A DNA stretch of 64,000 nucleotides from Arachis hypogaea (lineage: Eukaryota > Streptophyta > Magnoliopsida > Fabales > Fabaceae). Within the stretch, counting starts at the first letter, position 1; each line of letters opens with the position of its first letter. Positions 34,354-45,910 of this stretch are shown here, piece after piece. The stretch is taken from assembly GCF_003086295.3 (NCBI RefSeq), contig NC_092050.1:143871699-143935698 (forward strand). Reading direction: 5' to 3'. The notes under the pieces are model-generated. The model searched no databases. It was not told the DNA's origin and was given only the letters and a program-made list of their open reading frames with translations. The position numbers and the translations under genes are program-made.

Positions 34354-36060
34354 CAACACCAAACTTAAACTGTTGCTTGTCCTCAAGCAACTAGACAAAT
34401 AAAATAGAAGACTAGTAGGTTGAGAAGCAATAATATCTCAAGAGTTTTTGATTGAAGCTCAGATTCTAATTAGATGAGCGGGACTAGTAGCTTTTTGCTT
34501 CTGAACAGATTTGGCATCTCACTTTATCCATTGAAGCTCAGAGTGATTGGCATCTATAGGAACTCAGAATTCAGATAGTGTTATTGATTCTCTTAGTTCA
34601 GTGTGATGATTCTTGAACACAGCTTCTTTATGAGTCTTGGCCGTGGCCCTAAGCACTTTGTTTTCCAGTATTACTACCGAATACATAAATGCCACAGACA
34701 CATAACTGGGTGAACCTTTTCAGATTGTGACTCAGCTTTGCTAAAGTCCCCAATTAGAGGTGTCCAGGGTTCTTAAGCACACTCTTCTTTTTGCTTTGGA
34801 CCTTGACTTTAACCGCTCAGTCTCAAGTTTTCACTTGACACCTGCACGCCACAAGCACATGGTTAGGGACAGCTTGATTTAGCCGCTTAGGCCAGGATTT
34901 TATTCCTTTTTGGCCCTCCTATCCACTGATGCTCAAAGCCTTGGGATCCTTTTTATTACCCTTGCCTTTTGGTTTTAAGGGCTTTGGCTTTTTGCTCTTG
35001 CCTTTTGGTTTTAAGAGCTTTGGCTTTTTCTGCTTGCTTTCTCTTTTTTTTTTTTTCTGCAAGCTTTGTTCTTTGCTGCTTTTTCTTGCTTCAAGAATCA
35101 TTTTTATGATTTTTCAGATTCTCAATAACATGTCTCATGTTCATCATTCTTTCAAGAGCCAACATATTTAACAGTCTTAAACAACAAATTCAAAAGATAT
35201 ATGCACTGTTCAAGCATTCATTCAGAAGACAGAAAGCATTGCCACCACATTTAACTAATTAGAATTTCTCTTATTAAAACTCGAAATTTTATTGCTTCTT
35301 ATTCAAAAGATCTACTACTTTATTCATGTTTGCTGATGATGAGAAAAATAAACTATAGCTTAATTGGAGATAAAATCAAAATAGATACTAATTACTACTA
35401 TATGACTCCTAAGGTAAAGTTAAAATAAGAACAGTTATCACAGAGTTAAGGCTAAGATTAGAACTCAACAACCTTGAGGTTTGGGAAGTGGATGTTCCTC
35501 TAGTCTGTGAGGTGCTTGGTCCTTCAAGAGAGAATTTCTGGCGCTTCAGTTCCTTTAAATCACGGATAAGCACACCAAACTTAGAGCTTTGCTTGTCCTC
35601 AAGCAAAAGAAAAAGAAGGAGATGGGTAGAAGGAGAGCTCCTCCCCACCATCCTGGCATTTGAACGCCCAAACACTACCTGTTTTGGGCGTTCAATGCCC
35701 AAATGCTGCTCTCCTGGGCGTTCAACGCCCAGTTGTTGCCCTTTTCTGGCATTGAACGCCAGATAGCTATCCTTACTGGCGTTCAGCGCCCACTGGATGC
35801 CCATTTTAGGCGCTGAACGCCCAAAATGGCCTTCACTGGCGTTTTCTTGCCAGTAAGCTCCCTATCTCTGTTTTGTGTGTAGATTCCATCTGTAACCCTG
35901 TAAACTTATGCAAATGATTCTTTACCTTAGTGTCAGTGAACTTTATATAAACAACTAAAAATAAAAATAGGGTAAAATGCTCAGAGGATTATTACCCCAT
36001 GGCTGGGTTGCCTCCCAGCAAGCGCTTCTTTATTGTCTTTAGCTGGACCTTGCTGAGCTT
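34354..36060 (-). other. Athila 3' untranslated region with hairpins and Lys-codon repeats
   Basis: A 1.7-kb non-coding stretch between pol and the 3' LTR. It holds two hairpins (34,372-34,391; 35,588-35,607), a tandem CTTTTGGTTTTAAG unit near 34,960-35,035 and the palindrome tract 35,651-35,853. A Lys-rich minus-strand frame at 34,919-35,101 is low-complexity and probably not a gene. Confidence 0.6.
35651..35853. repeat. GGCGTT/AACGCC palindrome tract in the Athila 3' UTR
   Basis: About six units of the type GGGCGTTCAACGCCC or TGGCGTT-AGCGCC, each nearly its own reverse complement, are separated by 20-30 bp. Confidence 0.8.
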
Positions 36061-39000
36061 TTAATCTAGCTTCAGCCTTGAGCATTCTTGCTCAATGTTG
36101 CCTTCAAGATAATGCTTGATTCTTTGTCCATTGACAATGAACTTCTTATCAGAATCAATATCTTGAAGCTCTACGTAACCATATGGTGACACACTTGTAA
36201 TCACGTATGGTCCCCTCCACCGGGATTTCAGTTTCCCGGGGAATAGCCTGAGTCTAGAGTTAAACAACAGGACCTTCTGTCCTGGTTCAAAGATTCTAGA
36301 TGACAGCTTTCTGTCATGCCATTTTTTTATTTTTCTTTATAAAGCTTGGCATTTTCGAAAGCTGTGAATCTGAATTCCTCTAGCTCATTTAGCTGGAGCA
36401 ATCGTTTTTCTCCTGCTAATTTGGCATCTAAGTTTAGGAATCTGGTTGCCCAGTAGGCCTTATGTTCCAGTTCCACGGGCAAGTGGCATGCCTTACCATA
36501 CACGAGTTGGTATGGAGAGGTTCCTATAGGGGTCTTGAATGCTGTTCTGTAAGCCCACAGAGCATCATCCAAGCTCCTTGCCCAATCCTTTCTACGGGTA
36601 TTTACTGTCCGTTCCAGGATTCTCTTTAATTCTCTGTTAGAGACTTCAGCTTGCCCGTTGGTTTGTGGATGATATGGAGTGGCCACTTTGTGGCGAATTC
36701 CATACCGAACCATGGCAGAGTAAAGCTGTTTATTGCAGAAGTGAGTGCCCCCATCACTGATTAGTACTCTAGGGACACCAAACCTGCTAAAAATATGTTT
36801 CTAGAGGAACTTCAGCACCGTTTTAGTATCATTGTTGGGTGTGGCAATAGCCTCAACCCATTTTGATACATAATCCACTGCCACCAGAATATAAGTGTTT
36901 GAGTATGATGGTGGGAAAGGTCCCATGAAGTCAATTCCCCATACATCAAACAACTCTATTTCCAAGATTTCTTGTTGAGGCATGGCGTAACCATGAGGCA
37001 GATTACCAGCTCTTTGGCAACTGTCACAATTACGTACAAACTCTCGGGAATCTTTATAGAGTGTGGGCCAATAGAAGCCACATTGGAGGACCTTGGTGGC
37101 TGTTCGCTCACCTCCGAAATGGCCTCCATATTGAGATCCATGGCAATGCCATAGGATTCTCTGTGCTTCCTCTCTGGGGACACACCTACGGATAATTCCG
37201 TCTGCACATCTCTTAAAGAGATAGGGCTCATCCCACAAGTAGTACTTTGCATCAGTAATTAGTTTCTTTTTTTGTATTCTATTGTACTCCTTGGGTATGA
37301 ACCTTGTAGCTTTATAGTTTGCAATATCGGCAAACCATGGTGCTTCCTGAATGGCAAATAGATGCTCATCAGGGAATGTCTCAGAGATCTCAAGGAAGGG
37401 GAGGGACGTCCCTTCCACTGGCTCTATTCGGGACAGATGATCAGCTACTTGGTTCTCTGTCCCTTTTCTGTCTCTTATTTCTATATCAAACTCTTACAGA
37501 AGCAATACCCATCTGATGAGCCTGGGTTTTGAATCCTGCTTTGTGAGTAGATATTTAAGAGCAACATGGTCAGTATACACAATCACTTTTGATCCTACTA
37601 AGTATGATCTGAACTTGTCAATGGCGTAAACCACTGCAAGTAGTTCTTTTTCTGTGGTTGTGTAATTTTTCTGGGCATCATTTAGAACGCGACTGGCATA
37701 ATAAATGACATGCAGAAGCTTGTCATGCCTCTGTCCCAATACTGCACCAATGGCATGATCACTGGCATCACACATTAACTCAAATGGCAATGTCCAGTCT
37801 GGTGCAGAAATGACTGGTGCTGTGACCAGCTTAGCTTTCAGCATTTCAAACGCCTGCAGGCATGCTGTGTCAAACACAAATGGCGTGTCAGCAGCTAGCA
37901 GATTGCTTAGAGGTTTTGCGATTTTTGAAAAATCCTTTATAAACCTCCTATAGAATCCTGCATGCCCCAGAAAGCTTCTGATTGCCTTAACATTGGCAGG
38001 TGGTGGTAATTTTTCAATTACCTCTATTTTTGCTTGATCCACCTCTATTCCCTTGTTTGAGATTTTATGCCCAAGAACAATTCCTTCAGTCACCATGAAG
38101 TGATACTTTTCCCAGTTTAAAACTAGGTTGGTTTCTTGGCATCTTTTCAGAACAAGTTTTAGGTGATCAAGACAGGAGCTGAATGAGTCTCCATATACTG
38201 AAAAGTCATCCATGAAGACTTCCAGAAATTTTTCCACCATATCAGAGAAAATAGAGAGCATGCATCTCTGGAAGGTTGCAGGTGCATTGCATAGCCCAAA
38301 GGGCATCCTTCTATAAGCAAACACTCCGGATGGACATGTGAATGCTGTTTTCTCTTGATCCTGGGGATCTACTGCAATCTGGTTATAGCCTGAGTAGCCA
38401 TCCAAAAAGCAGTAATAATCATGACCTGCTAGTCTCTCTAGCATCTGGTCTATGAATGGTAAAGGAAAATGATCCTTTCTGGTGGCTGTATTGAGCCTTC
38501 TGTAGTCAATACACATGCGCCACCCTGTAACTGTTCTTGTAGGAACCAGTTCATTTTTGTCATTATGAATCACTGTCATGCCTCCCTTTTTTGGGACGAC
38601 TTGAACAGGGCTCACCCAGGGGCTATCAGAAATGGGATAAATAATCCCAGCCTCTAGTAATTTGGTAACCTCTTTCTGCACCACTTCCTTCATGGCTGGA
38701 TTTAGCCGCCTCTGTGGTTGAACCACTGGTTTGGCATTATCCTCCAGTAGGATTTTGTGCATGCATCTAGCTGGGCTTATGCCCTTAAGGTCACCTATGG
38801 ACCACCCAAGAGCTGTCTTGTGTGTCCTTAGCACTTGAATAAGTGCTTCCTCTTCCTGTGAATTTAAAGCAGAGCTTATGATCACTGGAAAGGTGTCACC
38901 TTCTCCTAGAAATGCATATTTCAAGGATGGTGGCAGTGGCTTGAGCTCTGGTTTAGGAGGTTTTTCCTCTTTCAGAAGAAAGTTCAGAGGCTCTTTCATG

Positions 39001-41141
39001 TCCCCTGAATCCTCCAAATCAGGCTGAACATCTTTAAAGATGTCTTCCAACTCTGATTCGAGACTCTCAGCCATGTTGATCTCTTCTACCAAAGAGTCAA
39101 TAAGGTCAACTTTCATGCAGTCTGTTGATGTGTCTGGATGCTGCATGGCTTTGACAGCGTTCAACTTGAACTCGTCATCGTTGACTCTCAGGGTTATTTC
39201 CCCCTGTTGGACGTCAATGAGGGATCGTCCAGTTGCTAGGAAGGGTCTTCCTAGAATGAGAGTGGCACTCTTGTGCTCCTCCATTTCCAGCACAACAAAG
39301 TCAGTGGGAAAGGCGAATGGCCCAACTCTGACAATCATGTCCTCAATCACGCCTGATGGGTATTTAGTGGAACCATCAGCAAGTTGGAGACATATCCGGG
39401 TTGGTTTAACTTCTTCAGTTAAGCCAAGCTTCCTGATAGTGGATGCAGGTATTAGGTTGATGCTTGCCCCAAGATCGCATAAGGCTGTCTTGGTGCAATC
39501 ACCTTCCAATATGCATGGTATCAGAAAACTCCCAGGGTCTTTAAGCTTTTCAGGAAAGCTTTTTAGAATGACTGCACTGCATTCTTCAGTGAGGAGAACT
39601 CTTTCTGTTTCTCTCCACTCCTTTTTATGACTCAAGATCTCTTTCATGAACTTGGCATAAGAAGGTATTTGCTCAAGTGCCTCTGCAAAAGGAATCTTTA
39701 TTTCAAGAGTCCTTAGATAATCTGCAAAGCGAGCAAATTGCTTATCCTGCTCCTCTTTCCGGAGTTTTTGAGGATAAGGTATCTTGGCTTTATATTCCTC
39801 AACCTTAGTGGTTAAAGAAGCCTTTTTAGAGGGGTTGTTATCAGCACTTGTGTGTGTCTGATCCCTCACTGGCAATTGAGTACCAGAGTCAGAAGCTGGA
39901 GTGACGTTAGACGCCAACTCACTGTCTGTTCCTGGCGCCTGAACGCCAGAAATGTGCCCATTTTGGGCGTTCAACGCTGGATTATGCCCCCTTTGGGCGT
40001 TCAACGCCAGATTCTTGCCCAATTCTGGCGTTGAACGCCAATCCTGCCTTGTTTCTGGCGCTGAACGCCAGTTTTGGGCATGGTCTGGGCGTTCAGCGCC
40101 AGCCTTCCACCCATTTTCTGGCGTTTTAGTGCCAGAATTATTTTTCCCTGGGCTCTTACTGTCCTCAGGGAAATCTTTGGTGGGTCGCTCATTTCTTGAA
40201 TTTTTGATGCCTTGAGGTGGGGTATTTAATGTTTTCCCACTTCTTAATTGAACTGCTTGGCATTCTTCTGCTATTTGCTTTGATAGCTGCTGCTTTGTTT
40301 GCTTAAACTGTTCGTCCATATGTATATTAGCTATCCTTGTCTCCTGTAACCTGTCTTTGAATTCAGCTAGCTGTTTTGTTAGAAAATCTAATTGCTGATT
40401 GAATTCAGCAGCTTGTTTTACAGTACTGAATTCAGCAGTTACTGTTTTAACCTCTTCATTCATGGAAGGGTTGCTGCTTAGATACAGATGCTGATTCCTG
40501 GCAACTGTATCGATGAGCTCTTGAGCTTCTTCAATTGTCTTTCTCATATGGATAGATCCACCAGCTGAGTAATCTAAAGACATCTGAGCTCCTTCTGCAA
40601 GCCCATAGTAGAAGATGTCTAACTGAACCCACTCTGAAAACATTTCAGAGGGGCATTTTTGTAGCATCTCTCTGTATCTCTCCCAGGCATCATAAAGAGA
40701 TTCATTATCTCCTTGTTTAAAGCCTTGGATGTCCAGCCTTAGCTGTGTCATCCTTTTTGGAGGGAAATATTGATTCATGAATTTTTCTGTCAGCTGTTTC
40801 CATGTTCTTATGCTGGCCTTAGGTTGGTTATTTAACCACCTCTTAGCTTGATCTTTTACAGCAAATGGAAACAGTAATAGTCTGTAGACATCCTGATCTA
40901 TTTCCTTATCATGTACTGTATCAGCAATTTGTAAAAATTGTGCCAGAAACTCTGTAGGTTCTTCCTGTGGAAGACCGGAATACTGGCAACTTTGCTGCAC
41001 CATGATAGTGAGTTGAGGATTCAACTCAAAGCTACTAACTCCAATGGAGGGTATGCATATGCTACTCCCATACGAAGCAGTAGAGGGGTTAGAATATGAC
41101 CCCAAAGTCCTCCTGGACTGTCCATCTCCACTTATGTCCAT
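36061..41141 (-). pseudogene. Athila gag-pol (Gag, protease, RT, RNase H, integrase), two stops and one frameshift
   Basis: It starts at 41,141; the first 1,215 codons are uninterrupted. Gag fills about residues 45-220. Residues about 335-410 are encoded by the GGCGTT/AACGCC palindrome tract. The protease motif DLGASINLIP is near residue 555, RT near 840-1,020 with LDGYSGYNQI (about 910) and the catalytic FMDD (about 977), then RNase H. TAA at 37,494-37,496 ends this ORF within RNase H. The same frame continues through the integrase H2C2 zinc finger (about 37,010-37,160) and catalytic core to TAG at 36,801, then past the [12 protein letters not shown] motif to about 36,327. There a one-base loss in an A tract shifts the frame. 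The integrase C-terminus (36,061-36,267) is in another frame. Three lesions in a copy this young suggest it moved using proteins from elsewhere. Confidence 0.9.
39906..40134. repeat. GGCGTT/AACGCC palindrome tract inside the Athila gag region
   Basis: At least six palindromic units (for example CTGGCGTTGAACGCCA) within the open reading frame at codons about 335-412. They are translated as a repetitive Ala/Asn/Arg-rich spacer between Gag and protease. Confidence 0.8.
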
Positions 41142-41733
41142 GATGGATATATGGATATAACTTGGACTGATTTATCTTTTTATTTATTTTATTTTATAAG
41201 AAGTAAATACTTAAATAAAATAAAATAACTAAAAAGAATTTGAATTTTGAAATAATAAATTTTTTTTTTCGTAAAAAAAATTAAAAATAATTAGTTAAAA
41301 AAAGGAAATTTTTGAAAAAGAGGGAAGATATTTTCGAAAATTAGAGAGAGAGAGTTAGTTAGGTAGTTTTGAAAAAGTTAAGAAACAAACAAAAAGTTAG
41401 TTAGTTAGTTGAAACAAATTTTGAAAAGATAAGAAGTTAGGAAGTTAGAAGAGATATTTTGAAAAGATATTTTTGAATTTAGTGAGGAGAGAGAAAAACA
41501 ATAAGATAGTACAAGATTTAAAATTTTTAGATCTAATGCTCCTTGTTTTTGAAAATTTTGGAGGGAAAACACCAAGGAACACCAAACTTAAAAATTTTAA
41601 GATCAAGACACAAGGAAACTCAAGAACACTTTGAAGACTCACAAGAACACAAGAACATGAAGGAAGAACACCAAACTTAAAATTTTTAGAAAACCAAACC
41701 AAAATTTTCGAAAATCAAAGGGGAATCAACAAG

Positions 41734-41950
41734 AAAACACCAAACTTAAAGTTTGGCACAAGATTTAATAGAAAAAATATTTTTGAAAAAGAAGGTTTTG
41801 AAAAGAGTATAAAAGATTCTAACCCAATCAAATTAATGCTCTAGCCAAATGAGTTATGGGACCTTCAAAAATTTTAAGAAAGATTATTTTTGAAAACACC
41901 AAACTTAAAGTTTGGCACAGGATTTAATAGAAAAATTATTTTTGAAAAAG
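41734..41950. repeat. 59-bp direct repeat with a perfect 17-nt palindrome in the Athila leader
   Basis: The palindrome CCAAACTTAAAGTTTGG lies at 41,740-41,756 and 41,899-41,915. Each is followed by GGCACA-GATTTAATAG and a TTTTTGAAAAAG tail, 159 bp apart. Simple CACCAAACTTA copies also occur at about 41,580, 41,669, 35,573 and 34,357. Confidence 0.75.
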
Positions 41951-42136
41951 GTTTTTAAAAAAAAATATGATAGCCAATTATCATGAACATAAACACCACG
42001 TTCTAAATAACTGAGCTATAAGTTTAAAGTATTTTAACAAGGGGTAATTAATAAAAGACTCTAAACCAAAAAAAAAAGAAAGATTTTTCCTAATCTAAGC
42101 AACAAAATAATCCGTCAGTTGTTCAAACACGAACAA

Positions 42137-42154
42137 TCCCCGGCAACGGCGCCA
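42137..42154 (-). promoter_or_regulatory. tRNA-Asp primer-binding site of the Athila element
   Basis: On + the sequence TCCCCGGCAACGGCGCCA equals the 3' end (with CCA) of plant tRNA-Asp. The retroelement's minus strand is therefore complementary to the primer. It lies 6 bp inside the 5' LTR boundary. Confidence 0.88.
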
Positions 42155-42160
42155 AAAACT

Positions 42161-43720
42161 TGGTGCACGAATTGTGAATCACACTTTTCACAACGCGTAC
42201 CACTAACCAGCAAGTGCACTGGGTCGTCCAAGTAATACCTTACGTGAGTAAGGGTCGAATCCCACGGAGATTGTTGGTTTGAAGCAATCTATGGTTATCT
42301 TGTAAATCTTAGTCAGGAAGTCAATTATGTTTATCAGTTGAATTGTGAATAACCAAGAGAGCATAAATTAAAGGTTACTTGTTGTGCAGTAATGGAGAAT
42401 ATGTTGGAGTTTTGGAGATGCTTTGTCTTCTGAATCTCTGCTTTCCTCTGTCTTCTGATTCACGCACGCACGCCCTCCTATGGCAAGCTGTGTGTTGGTG
42501 GATCACCGTTGTCAATGGCTACCTTCCGTCCTCCCAGTGAAAACTACGCTCACGCGCTCTGTCACAGCACGGCTAATCACCGGTTGGTTCTCGATCCGGT
42601 TGGAATAGGATTTACTATCCTTTTGCATCTGTCACTAACGCCCAGCCTTCAGGAGTTTGAAGCTCGTCACAGTCATTCAATCCTTGAATCCTACTCGGAA
42701 TACCACAGACAAGGTTTAGACTTTCCGGATTCTCATGAATGCCGCCATCAGTTCTAGCTTATACCACGGAGATTCTGATTAAGAGATCTCAGAGATACTC
42801 ATTCAATCGGATATAGAACGGAGGTGGTTGTCAGGCACACGTTCATAGTTGAGGAAGGTGATGAATGTCACTGATCATCACCTTCATCACAGTTAAGCGC
42901 GAATGAACATCTTAGATAGGAACAAGCGTGTTTGAATGGAAAACAGAAATACTTGCATTAATTCATCGAGACACAGCAGAGCTCCTCACCCCCAACAATG
43001 GGGTTTAGAGACTCATGCCGTCAGAGAATACAAAGTTTAGATCTGAAATGTCATGAGATACAAAATAAGTCTCTAAAAGTTGTTTAAATACTAAACCAGT
43101 AGCCTAGGGTTACAAAATATGAGTGGACTATGATGGATGATGCATAGATCCACTTCTGGGGCCCACTTGGTGTGCTGGGGCCCACTTGGTGTGTGCTGGG
43201 GCTGAGACTTTAAGCAATTCACGTGCAGAGGCCATTTGTGGAGTTGAACGCCAGTTTTTGTGCCAGTTTGGGCGTTCAACTCCAGTTTTTTATCCTTTTC
43301 TGGCGCTGGACGCCAGAATTGGGCAGAGGACTGGCGTTGAACGCCAGTTTACGTCGTCTATTATTGTGCAAAGTATGAACTATTATACATTTCTGGAAAG
43401 CCCTGGATGTCTACTTTCCAACGCAATTGGAAGCGCGCCATTTCGAGTTCTGTAGCTCCAGAAAATCCACTTTGAGTGCAGGGAGGTCAGAATCCAACAG
43501 CATCAGCAGTCCTTTTTCAGCCTGAATCAGATTTTTGCTCAGCTCCTTCAATTTTAGCCAGAAAAATACCTGAAATTACAGAAAAACACACAACTCATAG
43601 TAAAGTCCAGAAATATGAATTTTTCCTAAAAACTACTAGGAATAGACTAAAAACTAACTAAAACATCCTAAAAACTATATGAAATTAACCCCAAAAAGCG
43701 TATAAAATATCCGCTCATCA
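42161..43720 (-). repeat. 5' LTR of the Athila element
   Basis: 1,560 bp, TG..CA, about 99.5% identical to the partner LTR over aligned bases. It has two copies of the 19-bp unit and the same palindrome cluster at about 43,243-43,348. Confidence 0.93.
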
Positions 43721-44247
43721 GAGAGCCACAGGCCCACAGTGCGAGGTTGTAAGGAGGGGAAGAATATGGTCGCGACGGCGATGGATGGTAGTCGGCGGCG
43801 AGAAAGAGAAGGCGGGAGACAAGGGAAGAGAAAGAGAGGAAGGTTTTTCGCAGTGGTTGTTCGGCGAAGAAGAAGAAGATGGTGGTTTTGTGGTTCTGAC
43901 GGAGACGCTGGGGGTGATGATCGATGGTGGTGCTCCGTGGGTGGCCAAAAAGAAGTTAAAGCTGGAAAAGGGGGAGTGATTCAGACTTCAGTGCTCTGGA
44001 CTTCAGTGAGTGACGGGGCACTTAGAGCTGGCTCTCTTCTTTGATTTGATTTGCAACTGTTGGAAAACTATCCGCCATTATCTTAGTTCTTTTTGTAGCA
44101 GAGCCCAAACCACTATCCTATTAGCCGCTATCTTTCCAATTTATTGCGATTTGATAAACAGCCGTTAATTAGCCGCTGCTATCATCCGTATTTGTTGTAA
44201 TGACCAAATAACCTTTTCACATTTTATATTTTCAATCATCTTTTAGC

Positions 44248-44250
<3 letters not shown>

Positions 44251-44322
<72 letters not shown>
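44251..44322. repeat. (ATA)n microsatellite
   Basis: A trinucleotide run of about 70 bp within the left arm of the fold-back element. Confidence 0.9.
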
Positions 44323-44323
<1 letters not shown>

Positions 44324-44477
44324 TGCGTAAAAAAAATTATCTGACAAATCTAACAACATATGTAATAAGAATTAAATATGATTTTATGTTATAAGTTGAT
44401 TTGGACAATATTTAATTTAAAATGTGAAAAGGTTATTTTGGTAATGATATATGGTACGTAGGGTTTAATTTGTATGG

Positions 44478-44890
44478 GCTTACCAGTTACTAGAAGGAGC
44501 ACCGAAAACTCTAATTTCTATGTTGAGTGGAACTTGAGAATGGGAGCTTTACGTACCCAACCCAATAGCTCCTCTCAGAGAATGATGATGGTGATTTTGA
44601 GCTGGTCCTTATGGAAGGCTAAGAACAGGTTCATCTTTGATAATATATCAACTAGTGTGGAAGAGATAAGGGCGTCGGCTTTGAAGCTGCAGAAAGAGCT
44701 TCAACAAATTCCCACTTCCTAATTGATGAGCACTTTACTTTTTTATCTCTCTTATTAGATTATTATATGATGTTACCTCTATAGTAGAGCATTGAGAGTC
44801 CCCCATTTTTTTTATTTGTCCTATATATAGACACCTATATATTTCTTTCATTTCATGAATGGAATTATCTAACTTTAAACAAAAAAACAA
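44478..44890 (+). pseudogene. 3' end of a LINE (L1-type), truncated
   Basis: An open frame to the stop at 44,720-44,722 ends with ILSWSLWKAKNRFIFDN and a charged tail. This is the terminal segment typical of plant L1-like RT/RNase H ORF2 proteins. About 150 bp of 3' UTR follow, ending CATGAATGGAATTATCTAAC and an A-rich tail (44,877-44,890). 5' truncation is normal for LINEs. It abuts a third copy of the fold-back arm (44,415-44,475). Confidence 0.6.
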
Positions 44891-45770
44891 ATTAAATAAT
44901 AATTAATTAAATATTTTCCTTCACATTAACAACCACATAAATTAGTAAATTACATTACCATAACTAACTATATGATAATTGAATTTATGTATATAAATTA
45001 ACAATTAACCAAAAAATTTATGAAAACTTTCGTTAACAAATTACCTCATTAATATTTATTAAATAAATTAACAACTAAATTAATATTATCATGTAAAATA
45101 AATATTATGATAAAAATTAAATTTTCAAAATTTAAATCAAATTCTCAATCTTCATCCCTAAACCCCTTATCATTAAATTCTAAAATTTTAAATCCTCCGA
45201 TCTTAAAATCAAAATCTTAAACCATCAAACTCTAAATTCTAAACAAAAAACAATAAATTCTAATTTAATTTTTTAATTATAAATCTTAAACCATTCGATC
45301 CTAAACTCTAATCAATTTAATTTTAAACCCTAAATCCTAAAATATCCTACCCTAAATTCTAAATCAGGCAACACTAAACTCTAAATACTAAATTATTTTA
45401 TTTATGAGTTTAAAATAAATAAAAAAAATTAAAAGGCTAATAATCTAGTTTTAATATGTTAGTCTTTATTTAAATATTAGGAATAGAAAGTAAATAATAA
45501 TTTATTAGAACTTTTTATAAAGTTTTTATTAAAATACTTATTATTTCATAATTTTATGAATGAATTAAAATTAAAAACTAAAAAATATAAAAATAAAAAA
45601 ATTACAACCCAAGTGACAAGAAAAATGAGCTAAATAATTGTATAAATAAATGATATTATACTGTATCTAATAATAAATATTGATAATAGTCTAATTGATC
45701 TTTATTAATTGATTAATATATAAAAGTCATAATATTTATTTTAATAAATATCTGATCATTTTTTTATGCA

Positions 45771-45772
<2 letters not shown>

Positions 45773-45822
<50 letters not shown>
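45773..45822. repeat. (ATT)n microsatellite
   Basis: A trinucleotide run in the right arm of the fold-back element, the mirror of the run at 44,251. Confidence 0.9.
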
Positions 45823-45910
45823 GTTGAAAGATGATTTAAAATATAAAATGTGAAAAGGTTATTTTAATAATGATATATGATAATAGGGTTTAATTTGTAG
45901 ATGAATTATT

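Larger units (their letters stand above)
32775..43720 (-). mobile_element. Athila-type Ty3/gypsy LTR retrotransposon, complete, very young
   Basis: 10,946 bp on the minus strand. LTRs are 32,775-34,353 (3') and 42,161-43,720 (5'), ends TG..CA, TSD GAGAG (32,770-32,774; 43,721-43,725). The tRNA-Asp primer site lies at 42,137-42,154. Leader, Gag-Pol and a 1.7-kb 3' region follow. LTRs differ at about 7 positions plus one 19-bp repeat unit. At an assumed 1.3e-8 substitutions per site per year this gives roughly 0.2 million years. Pol order (PR-RT-RH-INT), the RT segment CFLDGYSGYNQI and the tRNA-Asp primer place it in Athila. It may correspond to a named Arachis family, which I cannot check here. 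Confidence 0.93.
28964..44202. mobile_element. CACTA element (degenerate ends), TSD ACC, carrying captured exons and a nested Athila
   Basis: The left end is GACTACAACAGAGG. The right end TTTGTTGTAATG reads CATTACAACAAA inverted, so both are one-mismatch CACTA ends. ACC flanks both sides (28,961-28,963; 44,203-44,205). Subterminal GCGGTT/AACCGC palindromes crowd 28,980-29,290. At 44,060-44,190 the right arm has weaker matches. Net length without the Athila is about 4.3 kb. The interior is exon-like host DNA rather than transposase. Confidence 0.75.
28919..45910. mobile_element. Outer fold-back element, split by nested insertions
   Basis: The left arm is in two pieces, 28,919-28,963 and 44,206-44,335. 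Together they are the inverted copy of 45,758-45,910. Shared landmarks are TCATCTACAAATTAAACCCT, AATAACCTTTTCACATTTTA, an (ATA)n run and ATGTGC-TAAAAAA. A further inverted copy of the same arm lies at 44,415-44,475, so the exact partner of the left arm is uncertain. Without the nested CACTA the element would be about 1.8 kb. No transposase gene is visible. Confidence 0.6.

Noticed and set aside
34919..35101. Lys/Pro-rich minus-strand frame in the Athila 3' region
   Set aside because: Composed of a short tandem CTTTTGGTTTTAAG-type repeat and lies in non-coding sequence.
39040..39630. 196-codon + strand frame
   Set aside because: Antisense shadow of the Athila protease/pre-RT coding region.
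43739..44044. Arg/Gly-rich open frames after the Athila right border
   Set aside because: Low-complexity, several overlapping frames, no family resemblance. Better explained as captured 5' flank inside the CACTA element.
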